Positions 20,338-29,212 of a stretch of 64,000 bases of DNA are shown in pieces. The position numbers and the translations under genes are program-made. This DNA comes from Saliniradius amylolyticus (lineage in GTDB: Bacteria; Pseudomonadota; Gammaproteobacteria; Enterobacterales; Alteromonadaceae). The stretch lies in NCBI RefSeq assembly GCF_003143555.1, contig NZ_CP029347.1, positions 1,736,001 through 1,800,000 on the forward strand, given 5' to 3'. Each line of letters begins with the position of its first letter. The first letter of the stretch is position 1. The notes under the pieces were generated by a model, which saw nothing but the letters and a program-made list of their open reading frames with translations, did no database searches and was not told where the DNA came from.

Positions 20338-20559
20338 ATGTTAGGCGAGTATTACGAACAGATCGAAGCGGTGGGTTTAAATCTGACCCTGGCTGTCCTA
20401 TTTATACTTATGGGCGTCGCTGTACACGATGTGCTGAAAAAGAATCAGGTGCCCATGGCAGGCCGGTTTGTGGCCTATCTGGTGCTATTTTTAGGGGCCG
20501 CCGGGTTTATCGCCAAGGGCATTATTCAACTGTTCTGGCAATCCACTGGCGTTGGCTAA
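20338..20559 (+). CDS. DUF2788 family small membrane protein
   Basis: A 73-residue protein with two hydrophobic helices (about 13-32 and 45-66) joined by a short basic loop. Sequence style and position just before fldA match the DUF2788 family; function unknown. fldA starts 21 bases downstream, so the two may be co-transcribed. Confidence 0.8.
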   Translation: MLGEYYEQIEAVGLNLTLAVLFILMGVAVHDVLKKNQVPMAGRFVAYLVLFLGAAGFIAKGIIQLFWQSTGVG

Positions 20560-20580
20560 ATTCTTGAGGTAAGACAATCT

Positions 20581-21105
20581 ATGGCAAGTGTGGGACTGTT
20601 TTTCGGAAGCGACACCGGTAATACGGAACATGTCGCAAAGATGATCCAGAAAGAGCTGGGCAAAAACCTGATCGAGGTGCATGACATCGCCAAGAGCAGC
20701 AAAGAGGATATTGCCGAGTTTGATCTGCTGCTGTTCGGCATCCCCACCTGGTATTACGGCGAAGCGCAGTGCGACTGGGATGACTTCTTCCCCGAGCTGG
20801 AAGAGATCGACTTTACCGATAAGCTGGTGGCCATCTTCGGCTGCGGCGACCAGGAAGACTACGCCGAATACTTCCTCGACGCCATGGGCATGGTGCGCGA
20901 TATCGTCGAAGCCAAGGGCGCCATCATCATCGGCCACTGGCCCACCGACAGCTACGAATTCGAAGCCAGCCGCGGCCTGGTCGACGACGACCACTTCGTG
21001 GGCCTGGGCATCGACGAAGACCGCCAGCCCGAACTGACCGAAGAACGGGTCAAAGCCTGGTGTAAGCAAATCCACGAAGAGATGTGCTTGTCGGAATTGG
21101 AGTAA
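20581..21105 (+). CDS. fldA: Flavodoxin FldA
   Basis: Small FMN-binding electron carrier that replaces ferredoxin under iron limitation and serves reductive enzymes. At 174 residues it is a long-chain flavodoxin. The phosphate loop SDTGNTEHVA, the PTWYYGEAQCDWDDF loop and GCGDQEDYAEYF are intact. In many relatives fldA is directly followed by fur; here about 6 kb of island and a chemotaxis gene intervene. A strong hairpin follows the stop. Confidence 0.96.
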   Translation: MASVGLFFGSDTGNTEHVAKMIQKELGKNLIEVHDIAKSSKEDIAEFDLLLFGIPTWYYGEAQCDWDDFFPELEEIDFTDKLVAIFGCGDQEDYAEYFLDAMGMVRDIVEAKGAIIIGHWPTDSYEFEASRGLVDDDHFVGLGIDEDRQPELTEERVKAWCKQIHEEMCLSELE

Positions 21106-21130
21106 AGCCAATTCAACAATTGGATAGTGA

Positions 21131-21167
21131 ATAGCAAAACGGGAGCCATCGGCTCCCGTTTTGCTAT
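21131..21167 (+). terminator. Hairpin terminator of fldA
   Basis: Two 17-base perfect arms (ATAGCAAAACGGGAGCC and its complement) around ATC, with TTTT inside the right arm. No long T-run follows. It marks the left edge of the inserted region. Confidence 0.7.
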
Positions 21168-21200
21168 CAATTCAACACCGAACAACTGTATAACAGCATG

Positions 21201-21516
21201 TTAGCCAACAGTTGTATTATTCAGAGAGTAATTCCATACCTTGTAAAAGTAGAAGGCATACCCCAATCCGAATGTGATTATTGAGATGATAATCCAAAGA
21301 ATAACATGACCTAAATTGCCAAACATATCGGTGTGACAGACCATTTGCCTTGAGTTTCCACTCTCATCAACCAACTGTGAACGATTGAGTATAAAGTTAG
21401 AAAATGAATACGGAAAAAAGAAAGCCGCAATACCGAGTGTTATAAACATTAAAACAAACCAAAGTATTAAATATACCTAAAATATCAATCGTTCCCACAT
21501 CCGCCTGAATTCTCAT
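21201..21516 (-). pseudogene. Small membrane protein gene (DUF6693-like) with an apparent single-base frameshift
   Basis: The downstream frame encodes an 82-residue membrane protein from the ATG at 21449: FFFPYSFSNFILNRSQLV, then GHVILWIIISIITFGLGYAF and KVWNYSLNNT. The pattern recalls DUF6693-like two-helix proteins, which normally begin with a short polar strand before the first helix. Just upstream, in another frame, an ATG at 21516 with AAGGA reads MRIQADVGTIDILGIFNTLV, which is that missing start. Removing one base from the run of four A (plus strand 21451-21454) fuses both parts into one protein of about 104 residues. It is therefore either a real frameshift, a sequencing error, or a shortened gene. 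A+T-rich like its neighbour. Confidence 0.65.
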
Positions 21517-21601
21517 TGTTTTTCCTTGCATGTTTGTTATCTAACACTTTAGCAAGCTCTACGTTACCTGTTGGTATGATGGGTACACTTGTTTATTCCC
21601 T

Positions 21602-23320
21602 TTACTTCTTTTTTAAGATTTCTTTAAGCTCGACAGTGTGTAATGAACGCTTAAGCCTATCTTTTGAAGCCCACCCACCTTGCTCAATGATCTCTTTACA
21701 CCTTTCAAAATGAACGAGATACTCATCTCTCGGCTTATTTAGCTCTTCTATAATTTTATTGCAATAACTTTCAATCTTCTTTGAACCAACTTTCGGCGAA
21801 TTTCTCTTACCATTAATGATGTACTTTAAAAGCATTAATGTATGCCAACGATATTTACCGAAGTTTCCGGGTAATTTTTTACTATTAAATAAGCGATTGA
21901 ACTTATATAAAGCCAGCGTTGCCGTGTAGTAAGCCACCTCATGCTGACTATCTTCAAATAATAAGTCACCAGACTGCTCAAATATTTGTGTTGGGTAACT
22001 TGCAGCCGTGTGAGGAATCTCTAGGAACATTGCTGCAAATGCACGAGCAACAGTTCTTATATCAAATATTTTAGTATCATTAATCCCTCTTCCTGCGTAT
22101 TGATTGTCACGACGTTCAAAATATACTTTTGAGTCTTCGATAGAGTCTTCGTTCCAACTATTAAAATAACTTTCAACAGTTTTAGATTTGGCTTTAAGTG
22201 ATAAAAACTTCTCGTTTGACACATGACTCTGATTATTAGTTGCCTCAACAATCTTATTTACAATTTCAGGATTTTCAACTTCAATAACTTTTGCAGTAAT
22301 CATAGTGCTATCATTCAAAAGCTCCCTATTCCTAAAAAGCACGTGACTACTCTGACAGCCATTTACAATTTGATAATTTGATAGACTTATAGAGTCACTT
22401 TGAACTCTAATGTCTGGTGAAACTATAGTTATTCCATTATTAAGAAGCGCAAAATACTCTTTGATACTATCATCTTCGAGAGTGGATTTTATTTTCTTAT
22501 TAACATCATTACTCTCACCCAAATAAGCACGAACATTTTCATCAAATATTCCACCCCTCATCTTCCCATCTTCTGCAACAAGAAGAGAATCAATATAATT
22601 TTTAGCTGGAATTATAGCGATATATGACTCTTCCACATCCGGCATTTCATTATAAGGAACATATCCCTTAACCTTCACAACTGCCTCTACCGGCTGATGA
22701 ATTGAACTCCAAATCTTTATAAGTTCATCTCTATCAATCTTTAAACTAGAAACCTCATTGTAATACCCAGTGCTTTCAACTTTTCGCTGAGTTGTTTTTA
22801 ATGCAGCGACAAGTTCTCTTTCATCTTTCCAAACACCAGTGGAAACGTAATAAGTAGTTGCGTTCGGCTTCCCATTTTTCACCTTATCCACATTCTCAAT
22901 AATCAACTCAAATATTTTTTTCGACTCAGTTAAAATATCATCATGAGGATATTCTGGCTCTTGATCGGAGAAATCATAAACACCATCCCCAAAACTTGTA
23001 ATTTCTTTCTTTTCAAATTTATCAGATGTCTTAGCCTGAATGTACACAAACTCAATTTCAACACTACGCTTATGACTTGCGAACAACGACTCAATTTCAT
23101 CAACAGTAGTTATTAACTCGCCATCAGCAATTACAGCAACACCATCAATACCTGCATCTTCATCGCTTGTAGTAACATCATAGACATCAAACTTACCTGA
23201 AAAAAACCTACTGATTACGCAGTAATTCACAAAGTATTCGAATTGTTTTGATACATCAGCTTCTTCTATTCCTTTTTCAGACAAAAACTTTCTCAAGTGA
23301 GTCTTGATAATTCTATGCAT
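21602..23320 (-). CDS. AIPR-family protein with Mrr-like nuclease N-terminus, candidate phage defence
   Basis: A 572-residue protein. The N-terminal part (about 25-110) has a restriction-endonuclease-like pattern: GIDG with D59, then FVYIQAK with Q95 and K97, the D...QxK arrangement of Mrr-type nucleases. The central part (about 264-330) is the AIPR signature: NVRAYLGE, VNKKIKSTL, LLNNGITIV and YQIVNGCQSSHVL, followed by EATNNQ. The C-terminal half is helical and unassigned. AIPR proteins are linked to abortive phage infection and to restriction-like defence islands; here the role is inference, and no methylase or other defence gene is adjacent. Base composition is far more A+T-rich than the flanks, which indicates transfer. 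Confidence 0.85.
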   Translation of the reverse strand: MHRIIKTHLRKFLSEKGIEEADVSKQFEYFVNYCVISRFFSGKFDVYDVTTSDEDAGIDGVAVIADGELITTVDEIESLFASHKRSVEIEFVYIQAKTSDKFEKKEITSFGDGVYDFSDQEPEYPHDDILTESKKIFELIIENVDKVKNGKPNATTYYVSTGVWKDERELVAALKTTQRKVESTGYYNEVSSLKIDRDELIKIWSSIHQPVEAVVKVKGYVPYNEMPDVEESYIAIIPAKNYIDSLLVAEDGKMRGGIFDENVRAYLGESNDVNKKIKSTLEDDSIKEYFALLNNGITIVSPDIRVQSDSISLSNYQIVNGCQSSHVLFRNRELLNDSTMITAKVIEVENPEIVNKIVEATNNQSHVSNEKFLSLKAKSKTVESYFNSWNEDSIEDSKVYFERRDNQYAGRGINDTKIFDIRTVARAFAAMFLEIPHTAASYPTQIFEQSGDLLFEDSQHEVAYYTATLALYKFNRLFNSKKLPGNFGKYRWHTLMLLKYIINGKRNSPKVGSKKIESYCNKIIEELNKPRDEYLVHFERCKEIIEQGGWASKDRLKRSLHTVELKEILKKK

Positions 23321-23657
23321 TGTTCGAGTTTCCTTAACATTCCATAAATAATAACATTAAAAATCAGTTTGAATTGACACATTGGAAGCAGATGTAGAGC
23401 TCTGCTCAAACCGAGGAGGCTTTAAGGGGCCGAATATTGCAAATTCATAAAATCTCCTTATTTTTTAGTACCTTGGGTCCATCCCATTACTGCCAGCGCT
23501 CAGATTGGCCTTGGGGAGAGCAAGAACCGGGTTTAGTCGGGTCTGTGTGAATACATAACCTAAAGGTAAACTCACCATGATTCAAGAGTTTAGATAGTGA
23601 CCTCATGGAGAAAGTGAGAAATTGTCCGCAGTTAGATCGCCAACAGACATTAGTATC
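23321..23657. other. Non-coding region upstream of the AIPR gene
   Basis: No credible coding sequence. It should contain the AIPR promoter on the minus strand in its first, A+T-rich part. From about 23390 composition returns to that of the chromosome. I recognise no tRNA, integrase fragment or insertion-sequence end. Confidence 0.5.
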
Positions 23658-23701
23658 AGCTTTCCCTGCTGGATATGACTCGCCTTCCGGGCGAGCCAGC
23701 C
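23658..23701 (+). repeat. Direct repeat, copy 1
   Basis: A 44-base unit beginning AGCTTTCCCTGCTGGATATG and containing a small hairpin (CTCGCC / GGGCGAG). 43 of 44 bases match copy 2 at 23972-24015. A third, diverged copy lies inverted within 24461-24512. Confidence 0.8.
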
Positions 23702-23971
23702 ACTTTTGTCAGCTCACACAACGCTTTCGGGAAAAGCGTTGAACGTCGGAGCTTAACGACGACGGCCCGAAGGGCGAGTATCAGGACGATACGAGTAAAA
23801 TCGCGAAAAAGACCTAGTGGCCCGTGGACACCCTAAGCGTGGCGGGCCAAGGGTGCAAAACCGAAAGTTATGTTTCAGCCATGAGACAAAAGGTGACGGG
23901 GTCAAGTCTTGCATTTTGCACGTAGAAAGTATCAGAGCATCCCACCAATGTCACAATAAAACACTAACTTA

Positions 23972-24015
23972 AGCTTTCCCTGCTGGATATGACTCGCCGT
24001 CCGGGCGAGCCAGCC
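23972..24015 (+). repeat. Direct repeat, copy 2
   Basis: Second copy of the 44-base unit, 314 bases after the first, with one substitution in the hairpin loop. It sits inside arm pair C of the nested structure and is followed by an 11-base perfect hairpin at 24013-24040. Confidence 0.8.
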
Positions 24016-24585
24016 CCTTTTAGAAAGACCTAAAAGGGGCAAAAAGGTCTTGGTCGCTACTGACTTTCCGGGAACCTTGCCACATCAAGGCTCTGAACAC
24101 ATCGAACCGGCTCTAGGTAGCGTCCTGCAAGGCTATCTCCTCGCGAAATCATCCAGGATTTCGCGTTCGATTGAGCCTTGATGCGCCAAGGGAAAGTCAA
24201 AGCGACGAGGAGCAGCACCTACCAACATTAAATACCTTCAACATCTCAAAAGCTTCATGGTTAAGACGTAACTTTCGGTTTTGCCCCCTTGGCCCGTTAA
24301 AACACCCTGTGGCGGACAGGTGCCGGAAAAAGTGGGTCAAATATCAGGGAGAGATTTGAGCGAAGACGAACAGGGAGTGAGTGTGAGCGACCGACTTTTT
24401 GCAAGCCCGACCGACACGTTTAGGGTGTCCACGGGCCTCTAGGTCTTTTTCGCCGGTTTTGTGAGCTGACAAAACCGGCTGGCGTGCCAAGGAAGGCACG
24501 TCATATCCGGCATGGAGGCCAGTGCTACAATCCTCCGCCTTAGCAGCAGGATTCTGGCTTCTGAATAAAAACCAAAAGAGCTAGA

Positions 24586-24673
24586 CCCCGAAACCAGTCT
24601 GGGGTGACGATTTCATTAAGTCTGTTAAAGACTCAGGGTGATGGTATCACAAGGCCCTGAAATGAATTCAGGG
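24586..24673. repeat. Short hairpin repeats of the CAGGGTGA type
   Basis: Three related motifs stand close together: CCCCGAAACCAGTCTGGGG followed by TGACG; CAGGGTGATGG; and CCCTGAAATGAATTCAGGG followed by CGAC at 24655-24673. They resemble dispersed palindromic repeats common in Alteromonadales intergenic DNA. The last one supplies the stop codon of the small membrane protein gene to its right. Confidence 0.55.
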
Positions 24674-24853
24674 CGACACCACCGATTGGTTGGCAGTATC
24701 AATAGCGTGTATCAGTGCGGCAAAGCCACCTAAAAATAAAATCACGCCAACGACCACCATGATGGTCAAAGTCTTAGACCGTGCCATCGACTCCAACAAG
24801 GCTTTTCCCGGAAACTGGGCGAAAACGTTCACTAAAAACTCAATCAATCCCAT
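24668..24853 (-). CDS. Small single-helix membrane protein, unknown function
   Basis: A 61-residue protein beginning MGLIEFLVNVFAQFPGKALL. It has one strong hydrophobic helix (about 29-50) after an amphipathic N-terminus. The ATG has GGGAG ten bases upstream. I do not recognise a family. The TGA stop lies within a palindromic repeat, so the C-terminus may have been reshaped by that repeat. It starts 38 bases past the stop of the chemotaxis receptor gene on the same strand and may be transcribed with it. Confidence 0.5.
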   Translation of the reverse strand: MGLIEFLVNVFAQFPGKALLESMARSKTLTIMVVVGVILFLGGFAALIHAIDTANQSVVSP

Positions 24854-24891
24854 TGATTGCTACTCCCTTAGAATTCACTGGGCCTGCGGCC

Positions 24892-26916
24892 CTACCCTTT
24901 GAGTTTAAAACGTTTTACCACCTGATGCAGCTCGGCCATCAGGCCGGTGATATCCTGAATCGACTGGTTGGATTCCTGGGTGGACTGGGCGCTTTGTTCG
25001 GCCAGCTCCACAATACGGTTGATGCTGTCGGCCACGCTTTGCAGCAACTGGTCCTGATAACCGGTTTTATCCACCACCTGCTGGTTGATGTCGGCCAGTT
25101 CGCTGATCACCTCCTGCACGGTGAGGATCTCCTGATTCACCGATTCGATCAGCGCCACGCTTTCATCGGCCTGAGTCTGGCCGTCGGTAATGGCCTGCAC
25201 CGCCTGCTGGGCATCGCTCTGTAAGCTGGTGATCATGTCATTGATTTCCTGCGTGGACTCCTGCGTGCGGCTGGCCAGGGTACGCACCTCGTCGGCCACC
25301 ACCGCAAAACCCCGGCCCTGCTCACCGGCTCGGGCCGCCTCAATGGCGGCATTTAACGCCAGCAGATTGGTCTGGTCGGCAATATTGCGGATCACATCCA
25401 GAATACCGCTGATATTGGCGGTGTTTTCCTCCAGCCGGTGGATAACGCTGGCCGACTGGCTGGCCTGCTCCGCCTGAGCACGGATCTGCTGCTGTCCACG
25501 GCTGACCATATCGCTGGCCTTGGTCATCTTACCTTTACTGTCGGCCAACCGCTCGCTGCTGTGTTGGATTTGCTCCAGGTTGGTCTGGCTGGCTTCCCGC
25601 ACCTGCTCGGTATTGTGCGCGGTATCGCGCAGTTGGTCGGTCTGCTCGGCGACGTGATTGAGGGTTTCATCGGCAAGCTGACGGGATGTGTCCACGGCCC
25701 GTTCCAGCTTCACTTCCTGACCGATGATTTGAGACACCACCTCGTGCAGGCTGTCTGACACCGCATTCACATCCCGGGCCAGTGAGGCAAATTCATCCTC
25801 GCTGCTGGTTTCAGCCTTATGGGTCAAATCGCCCCGGCGGATAATCGCCAGTGAATTTCGCACCTGATTTAACGGCTTAGAAATACTGCGCGCTAACAGC
25901 GTGCCAATTACCGCCACCAGGCCAATGGCAATCAGCATGATCGCCACGCCCTTGATGATGTTACTTTGCACTTCATCCAAAATGGCGGTCTGTCCCTGTC
26001 GGGTTTCGGCATTAACCTTATCGAACAGCTCACTTAGCCGTGTTTGCGCTTCGGACAGCGACTGCTGTGCCGAGGCCATGGCCGAGTCCATCTGCTGCTT
26101 GGCCTGCAATTTGGCCTGCTGGGTATCGAACAGCCCGCCACTGCCGGTATAGAGCTCGACAAACTTTTGATACTCCTCGTTGAAGGCCTCCAGCAGACCG
26201 TCGGTATCCACACCCCGGGCGATGGTATTCATATAGTTGACGTTGTTGTCCACATCGCCCATGGCCATTTCCACGTTCTGGCGAATGCTTTGTGAGTCAT
26301 CGCTGTCGGTGGCCTTAATATAATCTTCGGTGGCCTGGGTCAGCGTCAGGATCAGGGTGTCTACCTTGCCGCCGACACCCGCCACCGAACGCAGCGGTTC
26401 CTCTTCGGCCCCTCTCAGGTAACTGATATCCAACAAATAGGCACCGGTATCGGCACCGGCAAAATCCAGGGTCTGAAACTGTTCCCGTAATGTCTGTTGC
26501 AGTGTTAAGTATTGCTTGCGCTGGGCATACATACTCTCGGCGCTGTCCAGGTAGCTCTTAGCCGCTTTGATGGCCTGCTGTTGCTGCTGCTTATCCTGAC
26601 CGCTGGCATTCAGCGCCTGCAGCTGAGTCAGCTCTTCACGCAGGATGGCGGCCATGTCACTGAAGGCTTGCTGACTTAGAGTCAGTTGTTCAAGGTTGGG
26701 GCTGTAAAATCCCTGCAGCGATACCTGACCGGCCGACAGGATGCGGGTCTGCACTTGCTGCATTTGTGACTGCACCGGCATTTTCTGCTCGATAACGCTC
26801 TCTGCGGAGGCGCGTATCTGCGACAAACCGAGATAAGACAACACATTGGTAATCAGCAGCAATACGCCAAACAGCACAAAGCCCGCTATCATCTTCTGAA
26901 CCACTGTTAACTGCAT
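24892..26916 (-). CDS. Methyl-accepting chemotaxis protein
   Basis: A 674-residue transmembrane chemoreceptor. First membrane helix at about 9-31, a long periplasmic helical sensor (about 32-315), second helix at about 318-338, then HAMP (about 340-395) and the coiled-coil signalling domain. The signalling tip is intact: [20 protein letters not shown], then [15 protein letters not shown]. The sensor looks like a helical-bundle type; the ligand is unknown. No cheA/cheW genes are nearby. It separates the island from fur. Confidence 0.93.
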   Translation of the reverse strand: MQLTVVQKMIAGFVLFGVLLLITNVLSYLGLSQIRASAESVIEQKMPVQSQMQQVQTRILSAGQVSLQGFYSPNLEQLTLSQQAFSDMAAILREELTQLQALNASGQDKQQQQQAIKAAKSYLDSAESMYAQRKQYLTLQQTLREQFQTLDFAGADTGAYLLDISYLRGAEEEPLRSVAGVGGKVDTLILTLTQATEDYIKATDSDDSQSIRQNVEMAMGDVDNNVNYMNTIARGVDTDGLLEAFNEEYQKFVELYTGSGGLFDTQQAKLQAKQQMDSAMASAQQSLSEAQTRLSELFDKVNAETRQGQTAILDEVQSNIIKGVAIMLIAIGLVAVIGTLLARSISKPLNQVRNSLAIIRRGDLTHKAETSSEDEFASLARDVNAVSDSLHEVVSQIIGQEVKLERAVDTSRQLADETLNHVAEQTDQLRDTAHNTEQVREASQTNLEQIQHSSERLADSKGKMTKASDMVSRGQQQIRAQAEQASQSASVIHRLEENTANISGILDVIRNIADQTNLLALNAAIEAARAGEQGRGFAVVADEVRTLASRTQESTQEINDMITSLQSDAQQAVQAITDGQTQADESVALIESVNQEILTVQEVISELADINQQVVDKTGYQDQLLQSVADSINRIVELAEQSAQSTQESNQSIQDITGLMAELHQVVKRFKLKG

Positions 26917-27061
26917 GGTTTTTAACCTGTTTGTTATTTCTATTTTCCCTTAACTAGCCTGTTATCGGCCAAACCCTGCTTATTCTTGATCATTTACTAC
27001 CAGTTTGACCAATAAATTAACAACATCGCTGCTCATGGGTTTTTTTCGTGCCTAAGTCCTC

Positions 27062-27067
27062 TATAAT
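27062..27067 (+). promoter_or_regulatory. Probable -10 box of the fur promoter
   Basis: A perfect TATAAT 36 bases before the fur ATG. The -35 region is weak; only a T-rich stretch is present at the expected distance. No clear Fur box was seen, so autoregulation is not supported from sequence alone. Confidence 0.5.
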
Positions 27068-27102
27068 GCAAAGCTATCCAGACGTTAGTAGCTTAAAGCC
27101 TT

Positions 27103-27531
27103 ATGGAACAGAATCAGGAACTCAAAAAAGCCGGACTCAAAGTGACTCTGCCGCGCATCAAGATTCTGGAGATCCTGCAGGATCCCCAGAACCAGCATAT
27201 CAGCGCCGAGGATGTCTACAAGATTCTGCTCGAACAGGGTGAGGAAATCGGTCTGGCCACCGTTTACCGGGTATTAAACCAGTTCGACGATGCCGGCCTG
27301 TTGGATCGCCATCACTTTGAAGGCGGTAAGTCGGTGTTTGAAATCGGTCATAAAGAACACCACGACCACCTGGTCTGCCTGAAATGCGGCAAGGTCATCG
27401 AGTTTGAGGACGACATCATCGAACAGCGCCAGGAAGAAGTGGCCAAGTCCAACAATATGAAACTGACCCACCACAGCCTGTACTTGTACGGCTACTGCCA
27501 GCCCAGCTGTGAGGAGAACGACGCCGAATAG
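27103..27531 (+). CDS. fur: Ferric uptake regulator
   Basis: Iron-responsive repressor of 142 residues. Winged-helix DNA-binding domain (1-85), with recognition-helix region GLATVYRVLNQFDDAGLL. Metal-site residues: HKEHHDHLVCLKCGKV, with the structural zinc CxxC, and a second cysteine pair near the C-terminus (YCQPSC). Normal length. A bidirectional terminator follows, shared with the convergent eda. Confidence 0.97.
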   Translation: MEQNQELKKAGLKVTLPRIKILEILQDPQNQHISAEDVYKILLEQGEEIGLATVYRVLNQFDDAGLLDRHHFEGGKSVFEIGHKEHHDHLVCLKCGKVIEFEDDIIEQRQEEVAKSNNMKLTHHSLYLYGYCQPSCEENDAE

Positions 27532-27552
27532 CGGCGCCGGTTGTACAAGTAC

Positions 27553-27581
27553 AAAAAAACCGCCATTTTGGCGGTTTTTTT
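27553..27581. terminator. Bidirectional terminator between fur and eda
   Basis: Stem AAAAAAACCGCC / GGCGGTTTTTTT with a 5-base loop. Seven T on each outgoing strand suits both the plus-strand fur transcript and the minus-strand Entner-Doudoroff operon. Confidence 0.9.
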
Positions 27582-27599
27582 ATGCCTGAGTGTGAGTCA

Positions 27600-28256
27600 C
27601 TAGGCTTTGTCCAGACTGTTCGCACCGGCAACTGCCTGACGGGCGATGTCGGTGATCTTGTCCCAGTCCCCCGCTTCCAGCGCCTCATCAGGAGCCAGCC
27701 AGGAACCACCCACACAGCTGACATTAGGTAACGCCAGATAATCCAGGTAGTTATTGGGCGAGATGCCGCCGGTGGGGCAAAATTTCACATCCGGGAAAGG
27801 ACCGCCGATGGATTTCAGCGCCTTGATGCCCCCCGAGGCCTCAGCCGGGAAGAATTTAAACTGGGTATAACCCAGATCGCGGCCTTTCATCAGCTCTGAA
27901 ATCGAGGAAATCCCCGGGATCAGGGCGATATTGGAGCGGTTACCGGCATCCAGTAATTCGCTGGTCAGCCCGGGGCTGATGGCAAACTGAGCTCCGGCGG
28001 CCGCCACTTGCTCCAGCTGTTCGGTGTTGGTCACCGTACCGGCGCCAACGATGGCTTCGGGCACGTTGTCGGCGATGGCTCGAATGGCTTCCAGCGCCGC
28101 GTCAGTGCGCAGTGTCACTTCCAGCACCTTGATGCCCCCAGCCAGCAGCGCTTTGGCTAATGGCACAGCGTGGGCCACGTCCTTGATCACCAACACGGGC
28201 ACCACAGGGCCGGCGTTGATTACTTCTTCTGATGAAATGATCCAATCTTTTGTCAT
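27600..28256 (-). CDS. eda: 2-dehydro-3-deoxyphosphogluconate (KDPG) aldolase
   Basis: Splits KDPG to pyruvate and glyceraldehyde-3-phosphate, the closing step of the Entner-Doudoroff route. A 218-residue class I aldolase: E46 and R50 in EVTLRT, and Schiff-base Lys134 in QFKFFPAE. Last gene of zwf-pgl-edd-glk-eda. Its ATG overlaps the glk stop as ATGA, so the two are translationally coupled. Confidence 0.96.
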   Translation of the reverse strand: MTKDWIISSEEVINAGPVVPVLVIKDVAHAVPLAKALLAGGIKVLEVTLRTDAALEAIRAIADNVPEAIVGAGTVTNTEQLEQVAAAGAQFAISPGLTSELLDAGNRSNIALIPGISSISELMKGRDLGYTQFKFFPAEASGGIKALKSIGGPFPDVKFCPTGGISPNNYLDYLALPNVSCVGGSWLAPDEALEAGDWDKITDIARQAVAGANSLDKA

Positions 28257-29212
28257 TGCTTAACCCCTGTATGCTGCTCCAGATAGGCGGCGGTGCCGAT
28301 AAGGCCGTGCTCCGGCTCGGTAATAATAAAAGTGGGAATGGCGCTTACGTAGTTGGCGAAGCGGCCCTTGGCTTCAAAACGCTGGCGGAATTCGCTGTTT
28401 TTTACGAACTCCACAAAGCGCGGCGCGATGCCCCCGGCGATGTAGACACCACCATGGGTGCCCAGATTCAGGGCCAGGTTGCCCCCGAAACTGCCCATGA
28501 CCTTACAAAACTGCTCCAGCGTCGCCACACATAGGGGGCAGCGATTCTGAACCGCTCGTTCGGTGATGTCGGCCGGATCAGTCAGATCGGCAAAGTCGCC
28601 GCGGTGTTCGGCCAGCGCCTGATAGATTTGCACAATGCCGCGACCGGACAACACTTCCTCGGCAGAAGCATGACCGTACTTGTCGCGCAGGAAACGCCAG
28701 ATCACCAGCTCCTGTTCGTCATTGGGCGCAAAATCCACGTGCCCACCTTCTCCGTCGGCACACAGCCAGCCGCTGTCAGTCTTTAACAGGTGGCCGACGC
28801 CCAGACCGGTACCAGGGCCAAAAACGGCAATCGGGGCATCGGGTACCACCTCTCCGCCACCGATCTTGGCTTTGTGTTCTTCGGTCAACTTGGGCAGCGA
28901 CATGGCAATAGCGGTGTAATCATTGATCACCGGCAAAGCCTCAAGCCCCAGCTCTTCACGCAACTGGCTCTTGGAAAACTGCCAGTGGTGATTGGTCATC
29001 TTGATGAGATCCTGATCCACCGGACAGGCGATGGCGATACAGCCCGCCCTGAACGTCTGGCCAGGAAACTCACCAAAATAGGCCTGAATGGCCTCGCCAA
29101 TGGTGGCGAAGTCATTGCAAAGGTATTTCTTGATATGGGCCAGCTCACCGTCGACCACCTGGGCCAGACGGATGTTGGTACCGCCCACATCGGCGACAAA
29201 CTGCAGACTCAT
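28253..29212 (-). CDS. glk: Glucokinase
   Basis: ATP-dependent phosphorylation of glucose to glucose-6-phosphate. 319 residues of the proteobacterial Glk family: ATP loop [11 protein letters not shown] at 7-17, catalytic NDYTAIA, the [10 protein letters not shown] loop and EGGHVDFAP. The start was set at the ATG that overlaps the edd stop (ATGA); the frame continues 48 codons upstream inside edd without similarity. Position between edd and eda implies free glucose is a real substrate of the pathway here. Confidence 0.95.
   Translation of the reverse strand: MSLQFVADVGGTNIRLAQVVDGELAHIKKYLCNDFATIGEAIQAYFGEFPGQTFRAGCIAIACPVDQDLIKMTNHHWQFSKSQLREELGLEALPVINDYTAIAMSLPKLTEEHKAKIGGGEVVPDAPIAVFGPGTGLGVGHLLKTDSGWLCADGEGGHVDFAPNDEQELVIWRFLRDKYGHASAEEVLSGRGIVQIYQALAEHRGDFADLTDPADITERAVQNRCPLCVATLEQFCKVMGSFGGNLALNLGTHGGVYIAGGIAPRFVEFVKNSEFRQRFEAKGRFANYVSAIPTFIITEPEHGLIGTAAYLEQHTGVKQ

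Larger units (their letters stand above)
23658..24512. other. Non-coding region of nested inverted repeats, possible large structured RNA or decayed palindromic element
   Basis: Three long arm pairs are nested in strict order. A: 23667-23717 with 24461-24512. B: 23803-23841 with 24415-24453 (37 of 39 positions complementary). C: 23843-23884 with 24255-24296 (37 of 42). Inside C lies a further pair, D: about 24053-24104 with 24164-24207. Local hairpins fill the interior: 23720-23740, 24013-24040 (11-base perfect stem) and 24142-24165 (9-base stem). In arm A both sides keep their own small hairpin although bases differ (CTCGCC/GGGCGAG against GTGCC/GGCAC), consistent with compensatory change. 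No protein is encoded. A branched RNA, a cruciform-forming element or an inverted duplication are all possible. Confidence 0.6.

Noticed and set aside
20491-21111. 206-codon frame on the minus strand across fldA
   Set aside because: Antisense shadow of fldA and the DUF2788 gene; composition is an odd Val/Phe/Asp-rich string without a family match.
23658-24015. CRISPR array
   Set aside because: Only two direct copies of the 44-base unit, 314 bases apart, with a third inverted and diverged; no regular spacers and no cas genes.
21106-24892. Complete prophage or integrative element
   Set aside because: No integrase, phage structural gene, tRNA target or flanking direct repeat could be found.
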